Part shown: one piece after another, positions 43,329 through 52,253 of the stretch
Layout: each line of letters starts with the position of its first letter
Numbering within the stretch: the stretch's first letter is position 1
Source of the DNA: an uncultured Bacteroidota bacterium
GTDB lineage: Bacteria; Bacteroidota; Bacteroidia; Flavobacteriales_D; Crocinitomicaceae
Reading direction: 5' to 3'
NCBI GenBank assembly: GCA_937899625.1
Contig: CALCCB010000075.1
Location: 20,485-84,484, forward strand
DNA: 64,000 bases
Translations under genes and position numbers: made by a program
The notes under the pieces: model-generated
Told to the model about the DNA's origin: nothing
The model's input: only the letters and a program-made list of their open reading frames with translations
The model's database searches: none

Positions 43329-43423
43329 AAAACGAGACCAACCAAACGTGAAAATTGCCGCGCCTAATGCGACAATCCAATTGCCATAAATAATATTTGA
43401 AATGAACTTACCGATGAGGAAAG

Positions 43424-44428
43424 TTAACCAATTTCTCTGAGCACCTTCTCAACAGTGATCTGACTTATACAGCCGCACTGTTTCTTTTTCTTACAATCCG
43501 GACAATCCTGATCATGAACAAGGGTGCACGTATTTGGTCCGATCGGCATCCATCTTCCAGGGTGTATTGGCCTTCTTGGTGAGAACAATCCAATAGCAAA
43601 GATTCCGGTAACACCTGCAATATGCAGTGGTCCAGTAGAGCAAGCCACTAATGCATCAACCCTTGAAATAAAAAGGATCAATTGTTCCAGATCGAGTTTA
43701 CCTGTAAGATCAATGATATTTTGGTTTACCGGAATGAATGGTCGAATGCCCTCACCTTCCTGTTCGGTCCCAGTGTAAAAGACCTTATAACCCCGACTGG
43801 ATAATTCCAGCGCAAGCTCTCCATATTTCTCAATAGGCCATTCAACTGCACTCCCTTGAGAACGTGCATGGAGAATGATCTTCTTAGATGCATTCGAAAA
43901 ATATGCTTCGGTCTCAGCAGGCAGAGATACACCTTGATTTACTTTGAAAAATGAAACAACCTGGTTGATTTCTTCCATTGATGGAATCGTCTTACAACCA
44001 AATGGTTTCAGTAATTCAAAGTTCAATTGGGCTTCGTGAAGATTTGAATTCTTCCTGGAAAAATTCAATCGATGATTACAAGTAAGAAGATGAAAACTAC
44101 GATGAGATGTCCCTATTCTTTGTGGGATCCGTGCTTTCTTTGCCAAACCAGCAATTTCTTTATTCGGAAATACATGGATGATCGCATCTGCTTCCAATTC
44201 GCGGAGAATTTCATGTCGCTGCGCACTTGGTGATGCTTCGATCTCAGACCAGTCTATGAATTGATCAATGACAGAAAAGCAATTGATCACCGGCCTGGTG
44301 TATTTCTTCCCCAAATAAATCAATTGTGTGTTCGGAAAATTCTCCTTTAACCACACGCACATCGGTAAGGTCAACATAACATCACCAATGCTGTCCGTTC
44401 TTGAAATGATAATTTTATCCAACTTCAT
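43424..44428 (-). CDS. Glycosyltransferase family 9 (heptosyltransferase-like)
   Basis: A 334-residue GT-B enzyme. N-terminal IISRTDSIGDVMLTLPMCVW and the C-terminal donor-site segment VDALVACSTGPLHIAGV are typical of ADP-heptose:LPS heptosyltransferases, with the middle NIIDLTGKLDLEQLILF. A Cys-rich tail (DQDCPDCKKKKQCGCI) may bind metal. It should add a sugar to the LPS core at the inner membrane. The start overlaps the family 2 transferase by 14 bp, so the two work and are expressed together. Confidence 0.88.
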   Translation of the reverse strand: MKLDKIIISRTDSIGDVMLTLPMCVWLKENFPNTQLIYLGKKYTRPVINCFSVIDQFIDWSEIEASPSAQRHEILRELEADAIIHVFPNKEIAGLAKKARIPQRIGTSHRSFHLLTCNHRLNFSRKNSNLHEAQLNFELLKPFGCKTIPSMEEINQVVSFFKVNQGVSLPAETEAYFSNASKKIILHARSQGSAVEWPIEKYGELALELSSRGYKVFYTGTEQEGEGIRPFIPVNQNIIDLTGKLDLEQLILFISRVDALVACSTGPLHIAGVTGIFAIGLFSPRRPIHPGRWMPIGPNTCTLVHDQDCPDCKKKKQCGCISQITVEKVLREIG

Positions 44429-45182
44429 TTTGCCGTTGCAATTCCATTAGTTTTACATACTTTCTATAGGTAGCGTAGGCACTTCTCACCGAGATCAAAA
44501 CCCCAGTCCATCCATCCAAAAAACCCGTCTTTAGGAAGAAACTTTTAATGAATTGGGCTATGACTTTTGTCCAGACTTTAAACCAATTGCTCTTTCCTCC
44601 TCTTTCGAACAGTTCTCTGGCTGCAATGTTACCAAAATATTCGATCTGTTTAAAATGATCTTCTTTCGTGTAGTATGAATAGTGTAAAATATCTCCTTTA
44701 AGGAATCCCGTTTCTTCTCCGTTCAACATTTCCAGTCGATCGTGAGGATTCACCCCTGTCCATCTGGCTTGATGCTTACTTATCAATCTTACTTTAGTGT
44801 CCGGATACCAGCCGCAATGTTTTACCCAGTGACCACAGTAATTGGTTAGTCTGTTCATTCGGTAGCCCTGAAAAGAAGCCTTTTCTTTTACCTCCAAAAT
44901 ACTTTTACGCAATTCCGGACTCAATGCTTCATCTGCATCCAGAGATAAAACCCAGTCATAACTTGCTTTATCTATTGCAAAATTCTTTTGTTGAATATGG
45001 CCTTCAAAAGGATTCTCTATAAAGATTACTCCTTTTGATTCACAGATCTCCTTTGTACTGTCTTTTGAAAAGGAGTCAACAACCACAATCTCGTCTGCCA
45101 CACCCTCCAACGAATCAAGGCATCTCGCAATGTTTCTTTCCTCATTAAAGGTGATTATGACAACGGATAGTTTTTGAGCCAT
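44415..45182 (-). CDS. Glycosyltransferase family 2 (LPS core beta-glucosyltransferase-like)
   Basis: A 255-residue GT-A enzyme of the WaaE/KdtX type: LSVVIITFNEERNIARCLDS, VVVDSFSKDSTKEIC, SLDADEALSPELR with the DxD metal site, and the acceptor-side NYCGHWVKHCGWYPD. A final helix follows (FLDGWTGVLISVRSAYATYR). It probably adds a hexose to the inner LPS core. One base of overlap with the DUF4837 gene and 14 bp with the GT9 gene show a tightly coupled run. Confidence 0.88.
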   Translation of the reverse strand: MAQKLSVVIITFNEERNIARCLDSLEGVADEIVVVDSFSKDSTKEICESKGVIFIENPFEGHIQQKNFAIDKASYDWVLSLDADEALSPELRKSILEVKEKASFQGYRMNRLTNYCGHWVKHCGWYPDTKVRLISKHQARWTGVNPHDRLEMLNGEETGFLKGDILHYSYYTKEDHFKQIEYFGNIAARELFERGGKSNWFKVWTKVIAQFIKSFFLKTGFLDGWTGVLISVRSAYATYRKYVKLMELQRQNEVG

Positions 45183-46255
45183 TACTTGATGATTTCAACA
45201 CTTTTCAGGATGGCTTGGATTTCACGTAGGTTCTGTGTCCAGCTTGTTGTAGACGGTGCATCAACATATCCACTTACACACATCAATTTTTTCGTTTTGG
45301 GTTTTACGAAGTGAAATGCCCAAAATGCACCTCCAGTAGAATGAATCGGCTTACCGGTAAAGACAAACATCCCTCTCATTTCATACCCTTTGATCTTACC
45401 ATCGGCAGTTTCCATTTCATTTCCTTCCGGGTAAACAAGATCAGCATATTGTGTCCCCATGTACAAACCATCAATCTCATGCGGCACATTATAGCGCAAC
45501 ATGGTGTCTCTTGCAGTTAAAAGGTTCTCGAGAATGAATTGTGATGAATCTTTATAATCGTATTGATAGATCATAATTCCAGAAAGAACTGAACCAACAT
45601 CCTGAGTTCCTGAGCCAATAAATTCAATTGGTCTGGAGCCTAAGGGAAACTCTATTCTGTAAAAATTCTTTCTACTCGTTACAATGCGCGCTCCTTCCGG
45701 TAATGCCACATCGATCCCAAAATTGTCTCGAATCTTCTTTTGAACATTGTGATTCTCTTCTCTCTTAAACTGCTTCATCAAGCGAAACCATTCAATTTGA
45801 TCGAATTCCTTATGGACCGCCTTCATCCCTGTTTTACACGCCTCAAGTACCTGGTTATAATCCTTCCCGATCACCTCTACCACCATTTGATCCCTTGCCC
45901 AAACATCCATTCTTTTGTTGATGTCGGCTTTAGCTCCTTTGTGTTTCGGATCGATATTGATAAATAGGGTGTTTCTGAATCGCTTTACTCCCTGTTCAAA
46001 GTGTGACGGTGTACGATGGACCAACTCAAAGGTTGCCACATCCGGAAAATACGGCATTATCCACTGTGTTAAACCCGTGTCCAAATGCGCCTTTATTTCA
46101 GAGTCCCAGATAAACTGATCACAAACAACCAAAATTTCACCTACTTTTCCTGTAACGGTAGGTCCAGAAACAGTGTACTTCGTTGATGAAGGGGAACAAT
46201 TTTGAAAGGTCATCCAGGCAAGAACCCCCATAAAGATCAAAGTCAAATATCTCAT
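45182..46255 (-). CDS. DUF4837-family lipoprotein
   Basis: A 357-residue lipoprotein beginning RYLTLIFMGVLAWMTFQNC, with the lipid Cys at position 20 from the ATG. An in-frame TTG upstream is less likely. Family marks include KVGEILVVCDQFIW, HRTPSHFEQGVKRFRN and SRKNFYRIEFPLGSRPIEF. The family is restricted to Bacteroidota and its role is unknown. It lies next to mltD, a common pairing in this phylum, which suggests a part in cell-envelope upkeep (inference). Confidence 0.85.
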   Translation of the reverse strand: MRYLTLIFMGVLAWMTFQNCSPSSTKYTVSGPTVTGKVGEILVVCDQFIWDSEIKAHLDTGLTQWIMPYFPDVATFELVHRTPSHFEQGVKRFRNTLFINIDPKHKGAKADINKRMDVWARDQMVVEVIGKDYNQVLEACKTGMKAVHKEFDQIEWFRLMKQFKREENHNVQKKIRDNFGIDVALPEGARIVTSRKNFYRIEFPLGSRPIEFIGSGTQDVGSVLSGIMIYQYDYKDSSQFILENLLTARDTMLRYNVPHEIDGLYMGTQYADLVYPEGNEMETADGKIKGYEMRGMFVFTGKPIHSTGGAFWAFHFVKPKTKKLMCVSGYVDAPSTTSWTQNLREIQAILKSVEIIK

Positions 46256-46298
46256 AAGCTGCTTTTTTGGGATTTGCCTCAAATATCGGGCAAGGATT

Positions 46299-47786
46299 TT
46301 AACGAATGCGTATTCGTTGACCCACCTGTAGTCTGTTAATATTTATCCCTGGGTTTAAATTCTTTAACTGTGTTTGGGTCATTCGATGTTTCTCAGCGAT
46401 TCTGCTAAAAGTATCACCTGATTTTACATAATAGTATTTTTTGGCTTCAACCGGTTGCTGAACAACGGTCTTGTTCTCACCTTTTACCTTCAAACGCTGA
46501 CCAGCATATATGTTCGTGGTTCGCAAAGCGTTCCATTCCATTAATTGTTCAACCGTAACCGAATATTTAGTGCCGATCGCATTCATGGTTTCGCCTTGTT
46601 TTACAACATGGTAAAAATAGGGTTCATTGTCCGTGGTGTTATTGCCACTATTGTTAACTGACTCATTTGTATCCGTTGTGTCATCAACCAAAATGATTGG
46701 TTTTACAATCGATTCAGGATTGTAAATACTCTTTTCCAAATAATATAGTGAATCCTCCAAGCCAACAAGAAGTCCGATTCTATCCAGAGGGCCTGTGATA
46801 CACTGAGGAGGAACAGTTTGAGGAATGTATGAGGTTTTGTAGATCGGATTCAGTTCCTTGATCTCATCCAATGGCCAGTTGATCAATCGTTCGATCGTTG
46901 CCATATGAACCCCCCCAGTCAAACACATTGTGTCTAATGTCGAATGGTGATGCTTCGCCTCTGAAGGGATGATATTGTGTTCTGCATGATAGGTCATCAG
47001 ATAGGCTGCGGCAATAAAATTCGGAACATACCCCTGTGTTTCAGTCGGTAAAAAAGGTCTTACTTCCCAATACGTCGTTTTATTTCCAGATCTTCTGATC
47101 GCTTTATTGACATTTCCCGGACCTGCATTGTACGCCGCAAGCACAAGATTCCAGTCTCCATAGATCCCGTATAACTGTCTCAGATAACGACATGCAGCAT
47201 CTGTAGCCATTGCCGGATCCATTCGTTGATCTATGTAAGAATTCTCCTTAAGTCCAAAATATAAACCTGTTCGGTACATGAACTGCCACAATCCTAAGGC
47301 TCCCGCCCTTGATTTTACTTGAGGTCTCAACCCAGACTCAATTACAGGAAGGTATTTAAGCTCGATCGGAAGTCCGTATTCAGCCAGTTTTTCTTCAAAC
47401 AAATCAAAATACAGACTAGATCTTCCCAATACGACCTTGATGAATCCTCTTCTTTTTGAAACAAAGAATTTGATCGTGGATAAAGTCGTTGCATTGCAGT
47501 CCAGGTGAAAAGGACTCATTTTATTCATCTCTTCCAAACGCTCACAATACACCTCATCAGAGAAAGTGGGGGCATCCGAAGGAAGATAATTAAGTTCCGC
47601 GATTAATGAATCGTAGCTCTTTTTACCTGCATAATCCTTGTAGAATAATAAAAAGCTCTGTTCTATTGTATTGATGAAAGCATCCTTATTCAATGTATCA
47701 GACGGTTTTACCAAATGGGCAGGAGTTTGTCCAAATCCCACAAAAGAAACGCTCAGTATTGCTACAAAGAACTTTATTCTCAACAT
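46299..47786 (-). CDS. mltD: Membrane-bound lytic murein transglycosylase D with two LysM domains
   Basis: A 495-residue exported enzyme (signal peptide RIKFFVAILSVSFVGFGQ). The SLT catalytic domain spans residues about 115-270: catalytic Glu in LPVIESGLRPQVKSRAGALG, then AAYNAGPGNVNKAI. Two LysM repeats are at the end (YHVVKQGETMNAIGTKYSV and YYVKSGDTFSRIAEKH), binding peptidoglycan. It cleaves glycan strands between MurNAc and GlcNAc to give anhydro ends. The start is the ATG at 47786; the open frame runs into gatA. It begins 1 bp after the gatA stop. Confidence 0.92.
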   Translation of the reverse strand: MLRIKFFVAILSVSFVGFGQTPAHLVKPSDTLNKDAFINTIEQSFLLFYKDYAGKKSYDSLIAELNYLPSDAPTFSDEVYCERLEEMNKMSPFHLDCNATTLSTIKFFVSKRRGFIKVVLGRSSLYFDLFEEKLAEYGLPIELKYLPVIESGLRPQVKSRAGALGLWQFMYRTGLYFGLKENSYIDQRMDPAMATDAACRYLRQLYGIYGDWNLVLAAYNAGPGNVNKAIRRSGNKTTYWEVRPFLPTETQGYVPNFIAAAYLMTYHAEHNIIPSEAKHHHSTLDTMCLTGGVHMATIERLINWPLDEIKELNPIYKTSYIPQTVPPQCITGPLDRIGLLVGLEDSLYYLEKSIYNPESIVKPIILVDDTTDTNESVNNSGNNTTDNEPYFYHVVKQGETMNAIGTKYSVTVEQLMEWNALRTTNIYAGQRLKVKGENKTVVQQPVEAKKYYYVKSGDTFSRIAEKHRMTQTQLKNLNPGININRLQVGQRIRIR

Positions 47787-47787
47787 T

Positions 47788-49194
47788 CTATAAATTTTCA
47801 AGTTCAAGAGCCATTCCAAACAACTCTTTTTCTTTAAAGTCATCTGCCATCAATTGAACACCAAAAGGTAAACCGTTGGAATGTTTACCAAGTGGTAATG
47901 AGATAGCGGGATTTCCTGTTAAATTGGCGTGTACCGTGAAAATATCCTGTAAATACATGGATATCGGGTCTTTCACATCGTTGATACCAAACGCAGTGGA
48001 AGGAGTTGTCGGCAACAGAATGAAATCAAAGTTGTTCAAGATCTCATTTGTTCTGTTCTTCAAAACTCTTCTAACTTTTTGCCCTTTGGTGTAATACGCA
48101 TCGTAATACCCATGCGAAAGAACAAACGCCCCTGCCATGATCCTTCTTTTTACCTCCGGACCAAAGCCTTCTGAACGCGATAAAGTATAGGTCTCCTCAA
48201 CCCCTTTTGCTTCAGTACTTCTATAACCATAATGAACACCATCAAATCTTGAAAGATTCGACGATGCTTCGGCTGTCGTAAGCACATAATACGTTGGAAC
48301 CATATACTCAAGGTAAGGGAATGACACCATTTCAACGGTGTGCCCTTTCGCTTTCAACTTTGAAATCGTATCATTCATGTGGTTCACCACTTCAGGGTCG
48401 ATCCCTTCTGTTTCGAGGCTTTCACGAATTACAGCGATCTTCTTGAATTCAGGTTGCTTGATATCAGAATATCTTGACACTTTTTTTTCTGAAGCTGTTG
48501 CATCAAATTCATCTGCCCCGGCCATGATCTCCAGCAATAAGGCAGCATCTGAAAGGTCATTGGTAAATGGTCCGATCTGATCAAATGAGCTTGCATAAGC
48601 AATTAGACCATATCTACTGATCCTTCCGTAAGTCGGTTTCAAGCCATATGTTCCAGTAAAAGAAGCCGGTTGTCTGATCGACCCTCCGGTATCGCTTCCC
48701 AAAGCTGCGGTACACATTCCTGCCGCAACTGCAGAAGCTGATCCTCCTGAAGATCCCCCAGGCACTTTCGTACTATCAAGCGGATTTTTAACTGGGCCAA
48801 AAGCTGAATTCTCATTTGAGCTACCCATTGCAAACTCGTCACAATTTAATCTACCAATGATCACAGCGTCCTCATCCAACAACCGTTGAACGGCAGTCGC
48901 AGTAAATAATGATTCAAATCCTTCCAGGATCCTGGAAGAGGCCGATACTTTATGGCCTTTATAACAAATATTGTCTTTCAAACCAATGACCATCCCGGCA
49001 AGTCTGCCTGCTGTTCCGTTGGCTATTTTTTCGTCTACTCTTTTCGCTTGCTCCTTTACTGAAGATTCAAAAACCTCCAAAAATGCATTAAGGTGAGCCC
49101 GTTCATAAATTCGCTGAAGGTAACCCTCAACAATACTCACAACAGATTCACCTGAAGAAACCGCTTTCTTTACTTCAGTAAACGTTTTGTACAT
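47788..49194 (-). CDS. gatA: Glutamyl/aspartyl-tRNA amidotransferase subunit A
   Basis: A 468-residue amidase-signature enzyme. The catalytic triad is visible: Lys73 in VIGLKDNICYKG, cis-Ser in PGGSSGGSASAV and nucleophile Ser in GSDTGGSIRQPASF. Also present is the glycine-rich region FGPVKNPLDSTKVPG. GatA releases ammonia from glutamine or asparagine, which GatB uses to amidate Glu-tRNA-Gln or Asp-tRNA-Asn. Its partner gatC is 13 kb away on the plus strand. tatA lies just before it by 10 bp. Confidence 0.96.
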   Translation of the reverse strand: MYKTFTEVKKAVSSGESVVSIVEGYLQRIYERAHLNAFLEVFESSVKEQAKRVDEKIANGTAGRLAGMVIGLKDNICYKGHKVSASSRILEGFESLFTATAVQRLLDEDAVIIGRLNCDEFAMGSSNENSAFGPVKNPLDSTKVPGGSSGGSASAVAAGMCTAALGSDTGGSIRQPASFTGTYGLKPTYGRISRYGLIAYASSFDQIGPFTNDLSDAALLLEIMAGADEFDATASEKKVSRYSDIKQPEFKKIAVIRESLETEGIDPEVVNHMNDTISKLKAKGHTVEMVSFPYLEYMVPTYYVLTTAEASSNLSRFDGVHYGYRSTEAKGVEETYTLSRSEGFGPEVKRRIMAGAFVLSHGYYDAYYTKGQKVRRVLKNRTNEILNNFDFILLPTTPSTAFGINDVKDPISMYLQDIFTVHANLTGNPAISLPLGKHSNGLPFGVQLMADDFKEKELFGMALELENL

Positions 49195-49204
49195 TCAAAA
49201 AAGG

Positions 49205-49378
49205 TTAGTTGCTCTTTTCGTCTGCGTTTACTTCCTCCCCTTTCGAGGCATCTTTAAATTCCTTTACCCCTTTACCAAGGCCTTTCATCAATTCAGGGAT
49301 CTTCTTACCGCCAAAAAGTAAAAGAACCACCGCCAAAATAACAATCACCTGCCAAGGGCCAAAAACTCCTAAAATCAT
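49205..49378 (-). CDS. tatA: Twin-arginine translocase subunit TatA
   Basis: A 57-residue protein, read from the ATG at 49378. It shows the full TatA design: short N-terminus, one helix ([20 protein letters not shown]) with the FGGKKIPEL hinge, an amphipathic helix ([14 protein letters not shown]) and an acidic tail. TatA oligomers form the pore for folded, twin-arginine-signal proteins. tatC is not in the window. A consensus -7 promoter box lies 23 bp upstream, so this gene probably starts the long gatA-mltD-glycosyltransferase transcript. Confidence 0.93.
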   Translation of the reverse strand: MILGVFGPWQVIVILAVVLLLFGGKKIPELMKGLGKGVKEFKDASKGEEVNADEKSN

Positions 49379-49401
49379 GTTCAATTGATTAAAATCAGAA
49401 C

Positions 49402-49409
49402 AAAGTTAC
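49402..49409 (-). promoter_or_regulatory. Promoter -7 box of tatA-gatA-mltD run
   Basis: TAACTTTG on the minus strand (TAnnTTTG). The leader would be about 20 bp. No clear TTG is seen at the usual distance. Confidence 0.55.
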
Positions 49410-49440
49410 GCATTATATCACAAACGAAGTGTGAGAGGAT

Positions 49441-49472
49441 GTTAAATAAAAAGGGCCATAAACATGGCCCTT
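49441..49472 (-). terminator. Terminator of the rimP-nusA-infB operon
   Basis: A perfect 9-bp stem AAGGGCCAT/ATGGCCCTT (49451-49459 and 49464-49472) with a 4-base loop and a TTTTTATTT tail on the minus strand. It lies 28 bp after the infB stop. Confidence 0.9.
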
Positions 49473-49499
49473 AAAAGATTTTATATTAAGTGACTGTGA

Positions 49500-52190
49500 T
49501 CAGAGTTTTCTTGCAACCTCTACTTCTTCAAAGGCCTCAATTATATCTCCAACCTGTATATCGTTGAACTTGTCAATATTCAAACCACACTCGTAGTTGT
49601 TCTTCACCTCTTTCACGTCATCTTTGAATCGCTTCAAAGATCCCAGAAGACCTGTGTGAATCACAATACCGTCGCGAATGATCCTGATCTTTGATGTACG
49701 TTTGATCAATCCATCAAGCACATAACATCCTGCGATCGTACCAACCTTGGTAATTTCGAATGTTTCTCGAACTTCTGCTGAACCGATGATCTTTTCTTCG
49801 ATATCCGGAGATAACATTCCTTCCATCGCTGACTTGATCTCTTCGATCGCCTTGTAGATGATCGAGTACAAACGGATATCGATCTGTTCGGTTTCTGCCA
49901 GTTTTCTCGCTCCCAATGTAGGACGAACCTGGAATCCAATGATGATCGCGTCTGACGCTGAAGCAAGGTTTACATCGGCCTCTGAGATCGCTCCCACGCC
50001 TTTGTGAACAATATTTACCTGGATCTCTTCCGTAGAAAGGTTCAATAGTGAATCAGAAAGTGCTTCGATCGATCCATCAACGTCACCTTTAACGATAATG
50101 TTCAACTCCTTGAAATCTCCGATCGCCAAACGTCTTCCGATTTCATCAAGAGTAATGTGCTTCGTAGTTCTTAATCCTTGTTCACGATACAATTGCTCAC
50201 GTTTAGTAGCGATCGCTTTCGCTTCTCTTTCGTCATCCATTACATGGAACTTATCCCCCGCACTTGGCGCACCGTTGATCCCCAATACCGCAACCGGCTG
50301 AGAAGGACCTGCCTCCAAAAGGTTCTTTCCATGCTCATCCTGCATCGCACGAACACGACCGAAATGACGCCCAACAAGGATAACATCTCCGATCTTCATC
50401 GTTCCTGCTACAACCAACATATTTGTAACGTATCCTTTTCCTTTGTCAAGTGAAGATTCGATCACTGTACCCAAAGCATTCTTATTCGGATTCGCTTTAA
50501 GGTTCAGTAATTCAGCCTCCAACAAAACTTTATCAAGCAATTCATCAATGTTCAGGTTCTGCTTCGCAGAGATTTCCTGAACCTGGTATTTTCCACCCCA
50601 GTCCTCAACAAGGATGTTCATCTGTGATAATTGCTCTCTGATCTTATCTGGATTTGCACCCGGCTTATCGATCTTGTTGATTGCAAACACCATAGGAACA
50701 CCTGCTGCCTGAGCATGCGAGATTGCTTCCTTGGTCTGTGGCATTACATCATCATCCGCTGCTACGATAATGATGGCAACGTCTGTTACCTGAGCTCCAC
50801 GAGCACGCATCGCCGTAAAGGCTTCGTGACCCGGAGTGTCAAGGAAGGTCATTTTACGGCCATCCTTTAATGTTACTGAATATGCACCAATGTGCTGCGT
50901 GATCCCTCCGGCTTCTCCTTCAGTTACATTCGCATTTCTGATCTTATCCAATAAAGAGGTCTTACCGTGGTCAACGTGACCCATCACCGTAATGATCGGT
51001 GGACGAGAGATCAATTCCTCTTCCTTATCCTCTTGAACAGGAATTGCTTCCTGAATATCAGCACTTACAAATTGTGTTTCATAACCAAACTCGTCTGCCA
51101 CGATCTGGATCGTTTCAGCATCAAGTCGCTGGTTGATGGATGCGAAGATCCCCAATGACATACAAGCAGAAATTACTTGTGTTGGAGAAACACTCATCAT
51201 TGATGCAAGCTCAGATACAGTTACAAATTCCGTAAGTTTAAGTACTTTCTCTTCAAGCTCAGCCTGAAGCATCTCCTCCTGACGACGCTGTGCTACAACA
51301 TCGCGTTTTGCTCTTCTGTTCTTCGACGCTTTTGATTTCCCTCCTTGATTCGATAATCTTGCAAGGGTTTCCTTTATCTCCTTCTGGATATCCTGTTCAG
51401 AAATCTCAGGTTTATCAACGCGAGGGCCTCCTTTTTTGAAGTTCCCTTTATTCGCTGTATTCTGATTTGTATCGGCAGCTTTGTTAACGTCGATTTTCTT
51501 AATGCGCTTGCGCTTACGGCGCGCTTCATTACTATCGTCATTCGCTTTTTGAAAAGGCGTCTTCGGTTTGTCTACTGGTAACTCAATTTTTCCTAAAACC
51601 GTCGGACCGGAAAGTGTCTTACGTTCAACACGAATTGTTTCGATCTCCTCTTTAACAGGAGCAGCCTCTTCCTTTTTCTTCTCTTCAACCGGTTCTGGTT
51701 TAAGTTCTTCTTTAACCTCCGGTTGTTTCGCCTCAACTTCCTCCTGTTTCTTTTCAGGGCGAGTCTTAGTGTTGATCGATTCAAGATCGATCTTTCCTAC
51801 TACAGAAACCTTGATGTCCTGTTTGTCATCTGATTCTTTTTCAGGCTCCGGTTCTGGTGTTTCAAGAACAGCTCTTTTGATCTCTTCTAAACTGATCGGC
51901 TCATTTTCCTCCTCTTCAATAGTTGTTTCAGGGGCATCATCATCATGAGACTTGTCTCTGATTGAAATAGTCTCTCTTTTTTCTTTCTTTACCGTAGTGA
52001 ATTTCGACTGCTCTTTCATGTTCTGATCAGCAGCAAATTCTTTGCGGAGAAGATCATAATGCTCCTCTTCCAACTTTGTGTTCGGGTTGGCGTCGATCTT
52101 AACACCTTTCGATCCCAGGAAATCAACAAGCGTTGAGATACCCACATTGAGTTCTCCCGCTGCTTTTCCTAATCTTATTGGTTTACCCAT
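49500..52190 (-). CDS. infB: Translation initiation factor IF-2
   Basis: An 896-residue GTPase. The first 300 residues are a charged, low-complexity Lys/Glu/Pro region after the winged IF2-N head (LGKAAGELNVGISTLVDFLG). The G domain has VMGHVDHGKTSLLD, DTPGHEAFTAMRARG and INKIDKPGANPDK. Domains II-IV follow (GDVILVGRHFGRV, IVKGDVDGSIEALSD, IIGFQVRPTLGARKLAE, RIIRDGIVIHTGLLGSLKRF). It places initiator tRNA on the 30S subunit and promotes subunit joining. Third gene of rimP-nusA-infB, with its own terminator after it. Confidence 0.97.
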   Translation of the reverse strand: MGKPIRLGKAAGELNVGISTLVDFLGSKGVKIDANPNTKLEEEHYDLLRKEFAADQNMKEQSKFTTVKKEKRETISIRDKSHDDDAPETTIEEEENEPISLEEIKRAVLETPEPEPEKESDDKQDIKVSVVGKIDLESINTKTRPEKKQEEVEAKQPEVKEELKPEPVEEKKKEEAAPVKEEIETIRVERKTLSGPTVLGKIELPVDKPKTPFQKANDDSNEARRKRKRIKKIDVNKAADTNQNTANKGNFKKGGPRVDKPEISEQDIQKEIKETLARLSNQGGKSKASKNRRAKRDVVAQRRQEEMLQAELEEKVLKLTEFVTVSELASMMSVSPTQVISACMSLGIFASINQRLDAETIQIVADEFGYETQFVSADIQEAIPVQEDKEEELISRPPIITVMGHVDHGKTSLLDKIRNANVTEGEAGGITQHIGAYSVTLKDGRKMTFLDTPGHEAFTAMRARGAQVTDVAIIIVAADDDVMPQTKEAISHAQAAGVPMVFAINKIDKPGANPDKIREQLSQMNILVEDWGGKYQVQEISAKQNLNIDELLDKVLLEAELLNLKANPNKNALGTVIESSLDKGKGYVTNMLVVAGTMKIGDVILVGRHFGRVRAMQDEHGKNLLEAGPSQPVAVLGINGAPSAGDKFHVMDDEREAKAIATKREQLYREQGLRTTKHITLDEIGRRLAIGDFKELNIIVKGDVDGSIEALSDSLLNLSTEEIQVNIVHKGVGAISEADVNLASASDAIIIGFQVRPTLGARKLAETEQIDIRLYSIIYKAIEEIKSAMEGMLSPDIEEKIIGSAEVRETFEITKVGTIAGCYVLDGLIKRTSKIRIIRDGIVIHTGLLGSLKRFKDDVKEVKNNYECGLNIDKFNDIQVGDIIEAFEEVEVARKL

Positions 52191-52253
52191 AAACTTTTGC
52201 GTCCTTCTTTATTGTTTTTGAAATCGCTCTACAAGATACAGTTAAAGGCCGAA

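Noticed and set aside
51568..51948. Ser-rich open frame opposite infB
   Set aside because: It is the complement of the Lys/Glu-rich low-complexity N-terminal part of IF-2.
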